Below are positions 1 through 11,931 of a DNA stretch of 64,000 nt, piece after piece (position 1 is the first letter of the stretch; the number at the start of each line of letters is the position of its first letter). Made by a program: the position numbers and the translations under genes. Below the pieces are notes generated by a model, which searched no databases, had not been told where the DNA came from, and worked only from the letters and a program-made list of their open reading frames with translations. Source of the stretch: Eretmocerus hayati (taxonomy: Eukaryota > Arthropoda > Insecta > Hymenoptera > Aphelinidae); contig CM056743.1 in the NCBI GenBank assembly GCA_029851415.1, forward strand, positions 12,764,727-12,828,726. The letters are read 5' to 3'.

Positions 1-1396
1 ACTTAAACAGCCATCGTGTGAACGGAATCTCACCTCAAAACTCAAACGCGACGTGCATACTACAACTATAAGTCCCATCAAGATCTGTACAGGCAATATA
101 ATATAAGGGTGCGGCGGATGGTTAGTTAGGGGCGGATTCCATCGCATTTTTCCCTTGGCCACTTGGCTTATATTATAGACATTTATACATTTAAAAGCGC
201 AGGGAGTGAAAAGAACTAGGGGCGCAGGTGCACTATTGTGATTCACTTCGAGGGGATGCGGAGTCACTTGTCGAAACGCTGCACACCTGGACGCACCTGA
301 CCCATCGACTCGACGGCATCGTGCCTTGTATCGTATTATTATTACATACATAGGCACGCGTTGCAGCCAGCACAATATATAATAGTGAGCCGACTCATTC
401 ACGCAAGTGAGGCCCCTCCGCAGCAGGTTGCATGTATTGTATTATGTATCATGGAGCTGCGAGACCCGAATTCCCGAACCCCGAGACCCTGAGCCCATTG
501 TTGTGACCTCGTATATTTTTCCACACCCTCATATGGTAAATCTCCTTAGTTATAAGAGGCTCATTCATTCATTGCACTTACCACGGTACTCACTGTTTTC
601 TGGCATTTTCTGAGTGCGTGCACTCAGAAAATTGGACCCAGGTACTGAACTACATTGTAGTTAATAGACAGTTTGCTGTATGATCATTTTACACTTTTGC
701 TAGCTGCCTGATTCGTGTCTGATTGATAGGTTCAAGATATTTTGATTGACCCCGATTGTCGAAAAGACGAGGAAAAGATCGACATTTTCATTATCAAAAG
801 TAACGCGCTCAGGCTATTCAACTTTTTAGCCAAAAATCCTTCGTTCTAAGCGTGCCAGAGTGGTTATGTCATGCCCAATTACACGAACGCTTGAATGAGT
901 AACGAATACTATGAGGTATGTGAGTCCAAATCCGAATAAATCAATATTCCAAAAAATCTCGATGGTCCATAATTTTGATTCTACGAATATTCAAAGAAAT
1001 GTTCCAAGAGTTTTCAAAAAAAAATTTTTATGTAACTCCGTGCGTAAAACTGTGTGTAAACTTAACTTTTTATGCATGATACCCGTGCCAAAAGTGATGC
1101 GTAAAAGCATTCTCGCACAGTTCCAAATCCCATCCGTGCGAGAATATGACATTACTGCACGATTAAGCGTGCGAGAAAGTAACTTTCGCACTATGTTTCT
1201 AGGAGAATCAGATCAGTACAATAATGAATTGATCACAATTCTGATAAGAATTTGAAAACTTGTAACAATCTATCAGTTAGTCAATTTTTATCGATATATC
1301 TTGCAGAATTACTTTTCGCAGCAGCGAATCAACGTGAATAGCGTGATAATGATTCTGTCAAAGGTGATCGATTCGTAAATGACATTGCTGCACAGT
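1..1396. other. Intergenic, no gene recognised
   Basis: No open frame here has a recognisable protein or convincing splice signals. The DNA is unique-looking and AT-rich. The one structure seen is a 23-base palindrome at 1169-1191 (GTGCGAGAAAGT/AACTTTCGCAC), a motif that returns inside the large palindrome at 2690-2932. Confidence 0.5.
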
Positions 1397-1640
1397 TGTG
1401 TAATAGTACATTACGCGTCGAGTGCTGGAAACATTTTTTCCTTCGGGAAACCGAGCTGGACGTGGGCGATGGCACCGTCCAGCTTGGTTTTCCCGAAGGA
1501 AAAATGTTTCCGCACGAGACGCGTATGCAGTTTTATACGTCTGTACGCAGAAACAGCTTGTTTCCAGGCCTCCTCGCGCAGCGAGGAGGCCTAGAAACCT
1601 AGAAACACGCTGTTTCTACGTATGGACGTATAAAATTTTA
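1397..1640. repeat. Hairpin-rich repeat, long copy
   Basis: This segment is made of nested hairpins. An outer imperfect palindrome pairs ACGCGTCGAGTGCTGGAAAC (1411 on) with GTTTCCGCACGAGACGCGT near 1507-1525. Inside it is a strong stem built from CCTTCGGGAAACCGAGCTGG and its complement (about 1440-1498). A second stem-loop follows around 1535-1635, with a GGCCTCCTCGCGCAGCGAGGAGGCC core. A shorter version of the same repeat lies at 7017-7110 and lacks both inner stems. Repetition and palindromy identify it as a non-coding mobile or MITE-like repeat; open frames crossing it are by-products of the palindrome. Family unknown. Confidence 0.65.
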
Positions 1641-2689
1641 AATTTAATTTTTCAGATGGAGGCCTAATAATTTTTTTAGATACAATTCTGTCATTCAATA
1701 GATCATTGACAACTAGATGATCCAAATTGAATGAGCAGGACTCAATGAATTATCATTAGAATTGACCATTGGTGCTAGAGAATATATTCGAGAATCACTC
1801 GTAAGATGAACATGTTTTGTTGATATTCTCTAGATATGTTTCTGTCATTCAACAGATGATAGGCAACTAGATGATCAAATCAGAATGAACAGGAGCTCAA
1901 TATTTTTATAAAAATTGACAATTGGTTATGGAGAATGAATCCCATGATCACACGTAAGATAGAAAATTTTTTGTTTATATTCTCTAGATGAATTGAATTC
2001 AAAAAATTTAAATTGGTTCATAACAATATGAGGAGATTGATTCTTAAACTAGGTCAAAATGATTCCATGCATTTTGTATTGTAGTTGATATTCATGAAAA
2101 ATGTGCTGTTCATTTAATTTGAGCCAATATACTCACAAAAGTATATTTTATGAGTATTTGTGATTTCAATTCAATAGAATCTACTCATTCCAAAGTTTTA
2201 TTACTGAGTTTTTTTTAAAACCTGAATTTCATCAAACAGAATTAGAAATTTCCAGAAATTGAGAATTTTTTTCAATTTGTGCAGCATCGTAATGTACTGG
2301 ATGGCAAGTTCGTTTTTTCATACATCTTTCAGGCGTTTTTTCAGTCGGGGGGCTCCGCCCCCCGAACCCCCCGGCGGGGGCTGCCACCCCTGGACCCCGC
2401 TCTCCTCCCCCTCCGACGCCACCCCCTTACCCCCTGATTCGCCTTGATGTACCAGATCAATAATGGTTAATATAGTGCGTCTTGAGTACTAGTCGAAATT
2501 TTGCAGTCCATTCATAATGATCAGGAACTATTTGTCAATCAATGTGATTAAAATTTCAAAAGATTTATCAACGGAATAGAATCGTCTATGGATTGAATAG
2601 AAGACAGAATTTCAAAAAACAATTCTAATGATCTTGTCGGCTAATGCCTTCAAATACCGTGGAGGCACAGTTTTCCGCACGGGTTACAT
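1641..2689. other. Intergenic with a GC-rich island
   Basis: AT-rich DNA without a recognisable gene. The exception is a sharp GC-rich block at 2345-2444, which starts with a perfect stem (CGGGGGGCTCCGCCCCCCG) and continues as a C-rich tract. The block looks foreign to its surroundings, but I see no gene or named element in it. Confidence 0.5.
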
Positions 2690-2932
2690 AAAATAGTATA
2701 AGCAATACGGGTGGGAAGTTCCCGCACTCGTCGCCGGAACCGTGCGAGAAAGTAACATTCTCGCACTTTTTCCACATTCTCGCACGGATATTATGTTGTT
2801 CTCGCTTGGCGAGAACAACATAATGACCATGCGAGAAAATGGAATCGTGCGAGAATGTTACTTTCTCGCACTCTTCCCGGCCACTCGTGCGGGAATCCTC
2901 TTTCCCACCCTGATTGCTTAATGTACTATTTT
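2690..2932. repeat. 243-base palindromic (fold-back) element
   Basis: The two halves are inverted copies centred near 2811. The left arm (AAATAGTATAAGCAATACGG, then GTGGGAAG) is matched by the right arm reading back from 2932. The tip of the stem is ATTATGTTGTTCTCGC / GCGAGAACAACATAAT. Within each arm there is a smaller palindrome, GTGCGAGAAAGTAAC...CTCGCAC, at 2742-2766 and 2847-2871. Length and structure fit a fold-back MITE. I see no clear target-site duplication. Confidence 0.7.
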
Positions 2933-4960
2933 TAATCTGAAATGGGCTCATACCGTTCTAATTTGGACCTCTGGAAACGTGCATATCTGAATCCACTTGA
3001 GGACAGGCATTCATTCAGTCCATCTTCAAAAACAGTTACTAACGTGTCACTGAAAACTACTGACCCATCTTAATTCTAGGTTGACTGATGTCTAGCTAGA
3101 TTATTCTATGCTTGTATAGCAAATGACGAAATTCTTTCAGACAACAAGGTTATACAAAATCAAGATTGATTCTTGAAGAGTAGACCAATAAAATCAATCT
3201 AATTCCTCACCAGGATCATATATTACAAAAAGCTTTGAGTAATTATGAACGAAGTGACTCAATTCATATTCATTGGGGATTATGGTCATGGTTGGTCAGG
3301 AATCAATGCAAACTTGATAAAATATTTGTGAAACAAGCATTCAAGGCCTGATTCAAGAACACTCTAATTCCAAGCTGACCCCACGTATGAAGGTTCTGCA
3401 TTTTGCTGACCAATCTGAAAGCCGGAGTCCACGAAGAGACTCCGTGTCAGTTTTCCCAGGAGTTACCTTTCATAAATCACTCATTCAAAAAGGAGCAAGG
3501 AACAGTGGAAAATGGCTCATAGAATTTGTATCACAATAGAACTCACACATAAATTTGTGCATATAGTGATTGGTCAAATGTGGCGTGTACAGACGAATCG
3601 AATATCACAGGAACTTTGGGAATTTGAGACTCGTGTAATAAGATAAGCATGCATGGTGATAATTCCACCCCAAACATGTCACGGACCATTTTTGGGTTTG
3701 TCCATAATTTTCTCAAATAGAACATCCTGCATCAGTCCTTTGAAAAGATTTGAAAGACCAGCCTGATTTGAACGTGTCAGTTCGTCAGTTCACGTTGCAA
3801 GCTAGAAAAATGTGTATGATGAGCTCTTTTCGAGGTATACGTGGGAGTATGCAGGAACTGCATGAACGGTGCCTCGGTCAGTGAACCATGTACTTGGTAT
3901 ATGTATGTACAGTCAAAAGGGGTGGCGTGCTGTTACGGGTTTTGTCCACACAAACTACTCGCTATTCCGATGAAAGCTTCACTCTTGCTCCATTCATGTG
4001 TTGAATGAATGAGCCACTAATCAAAGGAACTTTGAATTCTTTTAAAAGATTTTTTTCTACGCAAGTCACTATAGCTTTCAAGTCCCATTGGATATTACAT
4101 TTTCTGTTCGACGTGTAAAAAATAGCCTAGCTGTCGGATGAATGGGATGAGCAAAATGATTTTTAATAACAGAATCAAATCACAAATCCATGATTTTTCA
4201 AGCACATAAGTACAGGCCCAATGAATGTTCTTGCTGCATGATATTGAAGACTCTTGCCAATAAGTTATTTGGATGTAACAGCCAGATTCAGATGATTTTG
4301 GTTCCTATTGGTTATTAAGATGCAAAAAAGAAGTAAAAAAAAAAATTGTGTTATTTTAACTTCGATCCGGTAGATCGATTGAAATCCAGAAAGTGGTGCA
4401 TCTGCCCAGAAGCCGAAATCATGTCCTTCAGTTATTTGATCCCAAATGTTGAAATTCTCAATGAAAATTCTGTTCCGGAAAAGTTTTGGAAAAGAAGAGC
4501 CAAGAAAATTTGAACACAGTCTTGGGATGAGGCACAAAATGTACTTCCGCAATCTTAAGCTGGGTAATGGGCGAATCGCCTTTACTCGACTTATTTGTCG
4601 AGTCAAATCTAGAATAATAGCTAAATAATGTATTGAAAGAATATTCTGTTCACTTTCAGTCTATTACACGCTGGGCTCACCGATTAAAAATAACTCAAAC
4701 CATAGAATCCAGTCCAATAGAAAAAAAATTAGTGCGTCGACAGAGAACGCGCGAAAGATGACGGAGTCATCGTGAGTTCACAACTCCTTAGATTGAGTTT
4801 CCCAGCGGAAACTATACTTATCATAGACTAGTTCACCAGAAATATATTCGACTGTAGTGCAGAGCCTTGCAGCTTCATCTATATAATCAGGAGTGGACAC
4901 AATATTTCCATGGTTTTATTTCGAAAACTACTCTTTCCAACTCAAGATTCTCACTCAACA
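2933..4960. other. Intergenic, no gene recognised
   Basis: AT-rich sequence with only short open frames that have no recognisable motifs and no consistent splice context. No strong repeat structure was seen apart from homopolymer runs such as the A tract near 4336. Confidence 0.45.
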
Positions 4961-6754
4961 ATTGGGCGGCTCCGGATCAGAACGGTATAAGTCCATTTTT
5001 TCCATTTCTGGAAAATGCGCCTCAAAGTTTTTGTGATATGGAAAATTCGAGTTATCATCTGAAGTGAATATTCTCATTCTACCGTGTAGTGAGTGTGTTT
5101 TCATCTCACCTTTCGCGTGGGGCGTATTGATTTTCAATTTTTTACACTTTTTACATCTCATTTTGCAATAAAAAATGGACTTATACCGTTCTGATCCGGA
5201 AAATTTCTCAACTTTTTTTCCGGATCAGAACGGTATAAGTCCACCATTTCTGAAAAAAATTCACATTTAATATTTTAGATCGGGAGAAGTAGTTAATATG
5301 ATGAATTTTCACCGTTTGAAGTAGAAAAATGTCGAGAAACTATGAGTTTCCACCCTTGAGATCAAGAAACGTTAAAAAAACCACGGACTTATGCCGATTT
5401 GAGCGAGGAAAAAGGTGGAAAAAATTTTCCAGATCAGAACGGTATAAATTGAGAATTCTTTGGATTTTTAATGACTGTCCTCGACTTTTTCTCGCAGTAA
5501 ACAAAATTCCTCTCTAATTTAGGATGACTTTTATAAAATCTCATTGACAGTCGAGACTGTTCTTCGCAAAGAGATCTCATTCAGGATATCGTGACTAAGG
5601 ATATATTTCCAACATTGAGGTCAACAAGCGTCTATTTGGAAATCCAGTTAAGGAAAGTTTACTCAAGCGGCCCGGTGCGAAGTATAGTTTTTGGGGATCA
5701 CATAGCACGCAGCTTTACGTCATGTATTCAGAGTCAATTTAAGGTTGTATAGGAAAAATCGCAATGCAGAGACTTTAATCGACCAGAGAATCCAAACGAT
5801 GAATTGGGACTGATCCCCACTCAACAAACAGAATTGTTGATCAACCGTAGAATGAGGTTAAGATTAGTTGCAGATATCTCAATTGTGGAAGGCTATCTTA
5901 ATCTACGAGATTTGACCAAATGACGTTCACTTGTACCGAGTGGCGGGGAGATCGAACCGAAGGCCGGATGACTGTTAATGAAAAGAACCCCAGTTGATGG
6001 ATCACAACCATTCATAGTGAAATTGTAACCGAAATTCTGTAATGAAGCTATAGTCTTTCTCTACCATTGGCATTGTTCCTAAGGAGGAAGTGCATAGCTT
6101 AGTTGAGTTCGGCGTATCATGGACGTAGTTGATTTTTCTCTAGAGAAGATGCCTGAAAACATGGAGCAAAATCAAATTTCTTTGCAAGCTCAGTGCCGAT
6201 CGCTCTCACAACTACGCTTTTGGAACCATCACTAAGAAATTCGGCTCTTTCAATGACGATAAGAGATAAGAAAATGAGACTTCAGGGCTTCTAGAGAAAG
6301 ATCCCAGGCCCATGGGAGTACTGACCCGAGGTTGTTTATCTTCATAGGACTCCCCTGTGTCCAAACGCGTGAAAGAGAAGTGAGCGGTTTTCGGCCCACC
6401 TTTTTCGAAACCACGGGATGCAATCATTTGGACAACATAACAAACCCTACTTTTAGTTTCTGAGAGTAGCTATGACTTCTAACTATGCATAAAAGCACGA
6501 AAAATGAACGTGGAAGACCCAAAAGCGATATTATTGAGCGAGAACATGGACTTATACCGTTCTGATCCGGAAAAAAGTCGAAACTTTTTTCGGGACAAAA
6601 ACGGTCGTGTCGCTTGTGATGCCTCAAAATGCATTTCTACTTCCGGAGTTGCGCATACATGTTTTCACATGTATTTTCTATCGTTTCCCGTCAAAAACTC
6701 AATTTTCACCAAAATGGACTTATACCGTTCTGATCCGGAACCGCCCAATTGGGA
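4961..6754. mobile_element. Non-autonomous element cluster sharing a 25-base terminal motif
   Basis: The outer ends match as inverted repeats of about 40 bases. The left end reads ATTGGGCGGCTCCGGATCAG at 4961 and the right end finishes ...CGGAACCGCCCAATTGGGAA near 6754. The core motif TGGACTTATACCGTTCTGAT(CCGGA) occurs at 4971-4995 (-), 5176-5200 (+), 5219-5243 (-), 5428-5447 (-, degenerate), 6547-6571 (+) and 6715-6739 (+). The 5176/5219 pair forms a tight hairpin. This arrangement suggests one element with MITE copies of the same family nested inside. No transposase frame is visible. The family assignment is open. Confidence 0.6.
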
Positions 6755-7016
6755 AAGCCGTGCGACGTATTGAAATTGTGGACAAACGTAACCCGACAGG
6801 ATATTGAAGCTGGGATATGAGACAAAATTTCATCTTACATTTGGATATTGTGGGCAAGAAAATGTCTCGATCGTGATTCTATCAGAGATCTGAGAATTGC
6901 GCTTATTTCACCTGTTTTATTATACGCTTATTGATCGTTCACTAATGTGAACCTCCGATCATAACAAAGACAAACCTTCTCCTCGAAAACTACAAGAATC
7001 TCGGAAATGGAATCAC
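6755..7016. other. Intergenic, nothing seen
   Basis: A short AT-rich stretch between two repeat units, with no gene or repeat recognised. Confidence 0.4.
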
Positions 7017-7110
7017 CTGGAAATAGTACATTACGCGTCGAGTGCTGGAAAAATGTTTCCGCACGAGACGCGTATGCAGTTTTATTTCTACGCCGAGGAC
7101 GTATAAATAT
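7017..7110. repeat. Hairpin-rich repeat, short copy
   Basis: This aligns with 1400-1640. It starts AATAGTACATTACGCGTCGA, continues GTGCTGGAAAAATGTTTCCG, then CACGAGACGCGTATGCAG, and ends near GGACGTATAAAT. The two inner stems of the long copy are missing cleanly. The first junction falls at a GGAAA direct repeat that flanks the stem in the long copy. A 12-base C/A-rich run follows at about 7123. Confidence 0.65.
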
Positions 7111-7418
7111 AATCCGTATTTACCCCCCCCCCCACCCAAGTAAGGATAAGAGCGAGAAAGGCCTGATAAGTACCACCATTTTCCGAGTTTCAGGAGCATA
7201 ATCGCGCATTACTGTATATGAGCAGTTCTGCGTAAACTTGCCCGAAACAGACTCGAAAATGGACGAAAGGCAAAAGTGAAGTTCTAGGCCCACAAGGGAG
7301 GTTTTTTCACTACTAATCTCATCTAGATGGAGGATCAAAAGTCAAACAAATTGGGAGTTAGAAAAATTTTTCGCGTGTTAAATCCCATAAGAACTCAGCT
7401 CGATATCGTTATTTCGCT

Positions 7419-7969
7419 ACGGAAATGACAGGTACGGAAATGACATTTCGTGTTTGATCCGTGAATACGGATCGGAGAGTTTACGAATCGCTTATTCCGC
7501 TTAGCACGGTCTTTAGCACACCAAATACTTGCGATTATCGATATTTTAAGCTTGTTGCGAGATGCGTACGGAAATGACACTCTTATTTACCGCGGCATTT
7601 TTTCGAAGAAGAGCACGCCGCCACTTCTCGGAAGTGAAGCGATGGATGTTTATACCGCAGCCGTTTGATAGTTTGAAGCAAGAGGATCAAAATGTGCCCA
7701 TGAGCGAACGCTTACAAGTTGATAGACGCTCTCACGCACCACATATTGTCAAAACAGTGATTTTGGCGCAAATTCGGAGACATAATGTACTTACACACAG
7801 CGTTGAACGGGTAAACAACCTACTTGCGACTTCTAACCTATGAAAACAAGTTCAAAATATACCCAAATTTGATGTCTTTTTGTGGCGGAATCGTTTAGGA
7901 GTCGTAAATCTTCATACCGTTCCCTTGAACGACGAATTTTGGGGTGCGGACATGGTACGGAAATGACAT
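7419..7969. repeat. Dispersed 'TACGGAAATGACA' direct repeats
   Basis: The motif TACGGAAATGACA occurs four times in the same orientation: twice in tandem at about 7418-7447, once near 7566 and once near 7955. The spacing is irregular and the copies are direct, not inverted. They may mark ends or insertions of one repeat type. No protein is recognised between them. Confidence 0.45.
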
Positions 7970-10640
7970 TTTGACCCCTAATTCGCAATTTTCGACCCTT
8001 AAACCTCAAGACAGGTCTAATATGACTTTTTGCTAAGAAAGAGCACAAAATAATACACGAGAAACGTGTTTTACACAATCGATTGAGAACGCGTAGACGC
8101 CGCAATGAGCCGAGACACAGTAAGGGCAAGTTTCCACGGAACTGGTTATATACTTTTCACAAATGTGTAATGCACAGGCATTGCGAATATCATAAAAAAT
8201 GTCGATGAACGAATTGTTGCGATTTGCCTCGAAATTTCGGGCATTCGAACATTTTTACGAACATTGCACGATGGGAGTGGTAAACTTTGCTTGCGACTTA
8301 CGGGAATGCATATGAGCAACACAGAGGGCGACATAGAAGGTCAAATAGGAGTTATATTATAACATCTACTATGCACGACTTAATTTTATGTATATATAGA
8401 ATATTAGGTAGCACACGATCGAGCACCAACACAAACAAATGCTTCGTCGTACACAACGACAGCAGTGCGGGTACGAGCATGCATGCAGTCGATGTATAGG
8501 TATAGCGCAGCGCCGTAGCGGCGCCTGCGCATAACGTACCAAACGGAAACTCGTCCTAAGCGCGTGTCCACATGGATTCTCAAGCATGGATTCACTCACC
8601 GCGGCGAAAGATGACTCCGTCATCAATAAAAAGTCGAAAAAGTTCAGAATAGGGTAGTAGTCTGGGCCTTCACCAATAAAAAAGTATTCAAAAAATGTAT
8701 CCAAATCTCCAGCCAGATCAAGATCATCACCTGACGCGGTGACAATAATCACAAAGATTTTTCGAGTCGCGGCTGGTGCATCAGTCTACCTCGAAAGGAG
8801 GCCGCATCAGAAGAGGGCATATCTCCCAACAAACTCATAGACTCGAATAGCCACTATACGTACTCGACGTTCTAGCTGTGTTATATATACTTTATACCGT
8901 TAATCGAGCTTCCGGCTAGCCATTGCCTGCAATCCATTCTAACCCGATCCCACCCCACGAAGAGTGAGTAAACGAACGCGCCCATATTATCTTATGCTCT
9001 CTCATATATATATATATAGTCGAGACTCGAGAGGAGAGGATGCGTGCAGGCCTACTTTCGCCGCGGGTTCGACCATCCGACAAAACTTGAACTCGTTGGG
9101 TTATATTATGGACATAGAAGCTTCCCTTCTATTCCTGAGGATGTGATGCATCGAAATAGATTTTAGAGAGTAAGGGGGCTGGACGAATCTCTAGCGGGAT
9201 ATATAACGAGAGAGACGTACTCGATCGCGACCCCAATGGATGATTCCGAAGCGGACGCGACGCCGCGCGCCTGGAGATTGAGAATCTTACCTATTATGGA
9301 CCGTCAGACAGATTCCGAGTCTCAACTTTCGAAATGAGGCTCTGATGAAACGAAAGCTGGCTGGGGTGCAACCTGGATGTTTTGTTTTTTTTGGACCGTT
9401 GGTATTTTATTGGAGAAAATCAGGTCGCGGGCTTGTCGAGATTGTCGTTGTAGGGGTGGGAGCAATTTTTGAGATATGCATGGGCTACATGAGCTTGAGA
9501 CAAATTCACAGACAGACTGAGATTTTACCTATCGAAATCATCTTTAAAGACACAATTTTCAAAGGATATTAGTACTGATGGAAAAATTTTTTTTTCTCCA
9601 AGTGCAAAGTTTCTGGAATCCCTGATTGTTAGAGTCGTGAATTTGTGCCTTACATCAAGATGACGACGCTGCACATAGTCTTTATGTGATTAGCTCAAGC
9701 TTTCTTGTGACGACCTTTTGCGTCAACCATAGAGACATCGTTTTTACCTTTCAAAATATGTAACATGTGTGTGAATGGGATATAATGCCAAAATCTGTAA
9801 CAAAACCGTCTTGTACAAAGTGTTTTAAATGGTACACGTGAATCATGTGCAATGTTTGTCACGTTGGAAAGCGCGTCAATTGAGATTTTCAAAATATTCA
9901 ATTTTTCATGAATCTTTTTTGAAAATTACAAATCGAATATTTTCAAGTGTCAAATGCGATCTCTGGTCATAAATTCTCGTGATTAAGCTCTTATTTTGAT
10001 TTTTCGAGGAGTCATGTCACTTCCTTGCTAGATCAAGCTCCTGGAAGTGGTTAATGGAACAAAAGTGGAAAGAAGCATTTTCTATGAGGTCAGTCTACAC
10101 GGCCAAATTTCATAGACTCAACTCAATCATTCGCGAGACCATCACTTTGCTTCGTAAAACTTACTATGAACTCGATGCATCTGTATTGCATAAATCTTTA
10201 TTCTCTTTCAAAAGCTATCTCCGTCATGAAGAAAAAAATCATGCCCCTGGGCGTTTCCCAACTAAGTCACTTGACAAACAAAATCAAAGTTAGCAGCTTC
10301 AGATCTTGAAAATTCCTGGGGAGAACTTTTGGTACCCTGCGACTAATTGAGATAATGATATAGCTAATGGTCAACCATTCAAGAGAAACGGTCAGCATGG
10401 GATGAAGATGAAATTGTCAGTGATGACATTTTGTTGTTTCTGAAAAATAATTTCACTAAAATCTTGAGCTGAGAGGTGCTTTATTGCAACCAACCCTCTG
10501 GTCAGTGTAAACATTCGAAAACCTATTTCGTAATTGATGTACAGGTTGAGTTATACCTCCAATCTCGCCGACAAAATCAGACGTTCTGGGCTCACTTTTT
10601 GAAGTTCACGATGATGAGACTTTGATTGAGCACATTTCAG
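7970..10640. other. Intergenic, no gene supported; CpG-richer patch
   Basis: Around 8370-9330 the DNA is richer in CpG and holds TA-alternating runs (for example near 9006-9018), which can accompany promoters or untranslated exons. A possible lone exon on the minus strand (8730-8600) has an acceptor-like and a donor-like edge and encodes an acidic, aromatic-rich 43-residue stretch, but nothing connects it to a gene. The rest is AT-rich and featureless. Confidence 0.35.
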
Positions 10641-10726
10641 AAAAATGCCCGATAAAATCACGGCGTTGAGCGTGTCTCCCCTAATTTTCCTTCACTCAGC
10701 GGTGTAATTTTATCGGGCATTTTTTT
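10641..10726. repeat. 86-base hairpin with ATGCCCGATAAAAT arms
   Basis: AAAAATGCCCGATAAAATCA (10641-10660) is repeated inverted as TGTAATTTTATCGGGCATTT (about 10703-10722). The loop between is about 45 bases and carries a smaller inner pairing (CGTTGAGCG / CACTCAGCGG). It is a short MITE or a stable RNA-like hairpin. There is no evidence of expression. Confidence 0.5.
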
Positions 10727-11511
10727 ACAATGCGGAATTCTTCGTTGACAATCCGTCATTATTCGCTTGAATCAAAACGTCTTCAAAATAAGACAGTTTC
10801 TGAAATCTGGATGACCCCACAGTGCGCCCAATTATCGAACAAGAACATTAAAATTCACAAAGATGATCGCAACAGGGTTATTGATGCTTGGCCTGTTTTC
10901 AATATTTCGTCACCAAAAAATGAATACGACACGCAGCTACGTGACCCAAACCTTGTAAAGACTCCCACGATAACAATAAACAGGGTATTAGTCATTACAT
11001 GCATGTCTGATTTACATATATGTACATGCAAGGGTGTGAGGTAAAATTTCCCAGGACTCCCCCTCACACCATCGTATTATCTGCATATCGTCACTCAATA
11101 AGCGGGGGAGTATAACGTCTGTCCACGGAACCTTGTATATGTATGTATGACCATTTATAATATTAACCCCAAGTGTGTGGGAATGTCTCTGCGTGATCTC
11201 TGATGGTCGCGCTACAATTCGAGGGCTTTCGAATCGTGGAATTTGGGGCGCGGTGGTACACACACTTAACACATACATAACTAAAGTCACTTCGTCTCCT
11301 GGTATGGATGGCGTGGCGGGAAAATCAAGTCGAGGGGCAAGTCAAGAGCAACAAGAAAGACAGAGTGAGAGTTGAAGTATATAGAAAGAGAGTAAGGTCG
11401 AGCAATGCGTGAGGCATATCAGGAGATCCTCTTCTTCTTTCTCAACATCAAGAGAAAGGGTCGTACTATCTGTCTCGTGTTCAACTCGGGGCGGCATCAG
11501 CTAGGCGTCGC
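10727..11511. other. Intergenic, nothing recognised
   Basis: Short open frames only, without recognisable domains. The composition becomes richer in GC toward the microsatellite block that follows. Confidence 0.4.
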
Positions 11512-11517
11512 CGACGA

Positions 11518-11549
<32 letters not shown>

Positions 11550-11770
11550 ATGCATGCGAGTTCAACGACCGCGAAAAAGCTTCGTCGAGTCGCAAGTCGA
11601 AGTATTATACGCGCGCGGGGGCGTCGTCTCCGGCCTCCCCTTTTTACTGATGCGCCCCCACCTCCTCCTCCTCTTCTTCTTCCTCCTCCCTTTGCCTGGC
11701 TCATATATATAATACTCTTCAGCTACTCCTCGGCTCGTCGTCGTCGTCGTCGTCATCGTCGTCGGGTCCT
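11512..11770. repeat. Two trinucleotide microsatellites, (CGA)n and (GTC)n
   Basis: A (CGA)n run occupies about 11512-11550 and a (GTC/TCG)n run about 11734-11764. They sit in a CpG-rich, pyrimidine-rich patch. Long open frames of poly-D, poly-V or poly-R here are artefacts of the repeats. The patch could be the promoter or leader of a gene whose coding part I do not see. Confidence 0.6.
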
Positions 11771-11931
11771 TGCCCTCTGAATACTTACGACCCTCTAACT
11801 CGACTCTTGACTTGCGCGAGGGCTTATTTTTCTACGCCAATCTGACTTATATTTTCTGCGATATCTAAACTTTTATGCCGATCACAGGAAAGTGCAATCG
11901 CTGAACTTCCCTCAAATTTTTTTTTTTCGCG

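Noticed and set aside
9060..9085. GGTTCGA-containing segment as a tRNA T-arm
   Set aside because: No cloverleaf, A/B box spacing or acceptor stem could be built around it. No tRNA was found elsewhere by eye.
11501..11780. Several overlapping open frames with poly-D, poly-V, poly-R and poly-P
   Set aside because: They are translations of the (CGA)n and (GTC)n runs in different frames and have no other content.
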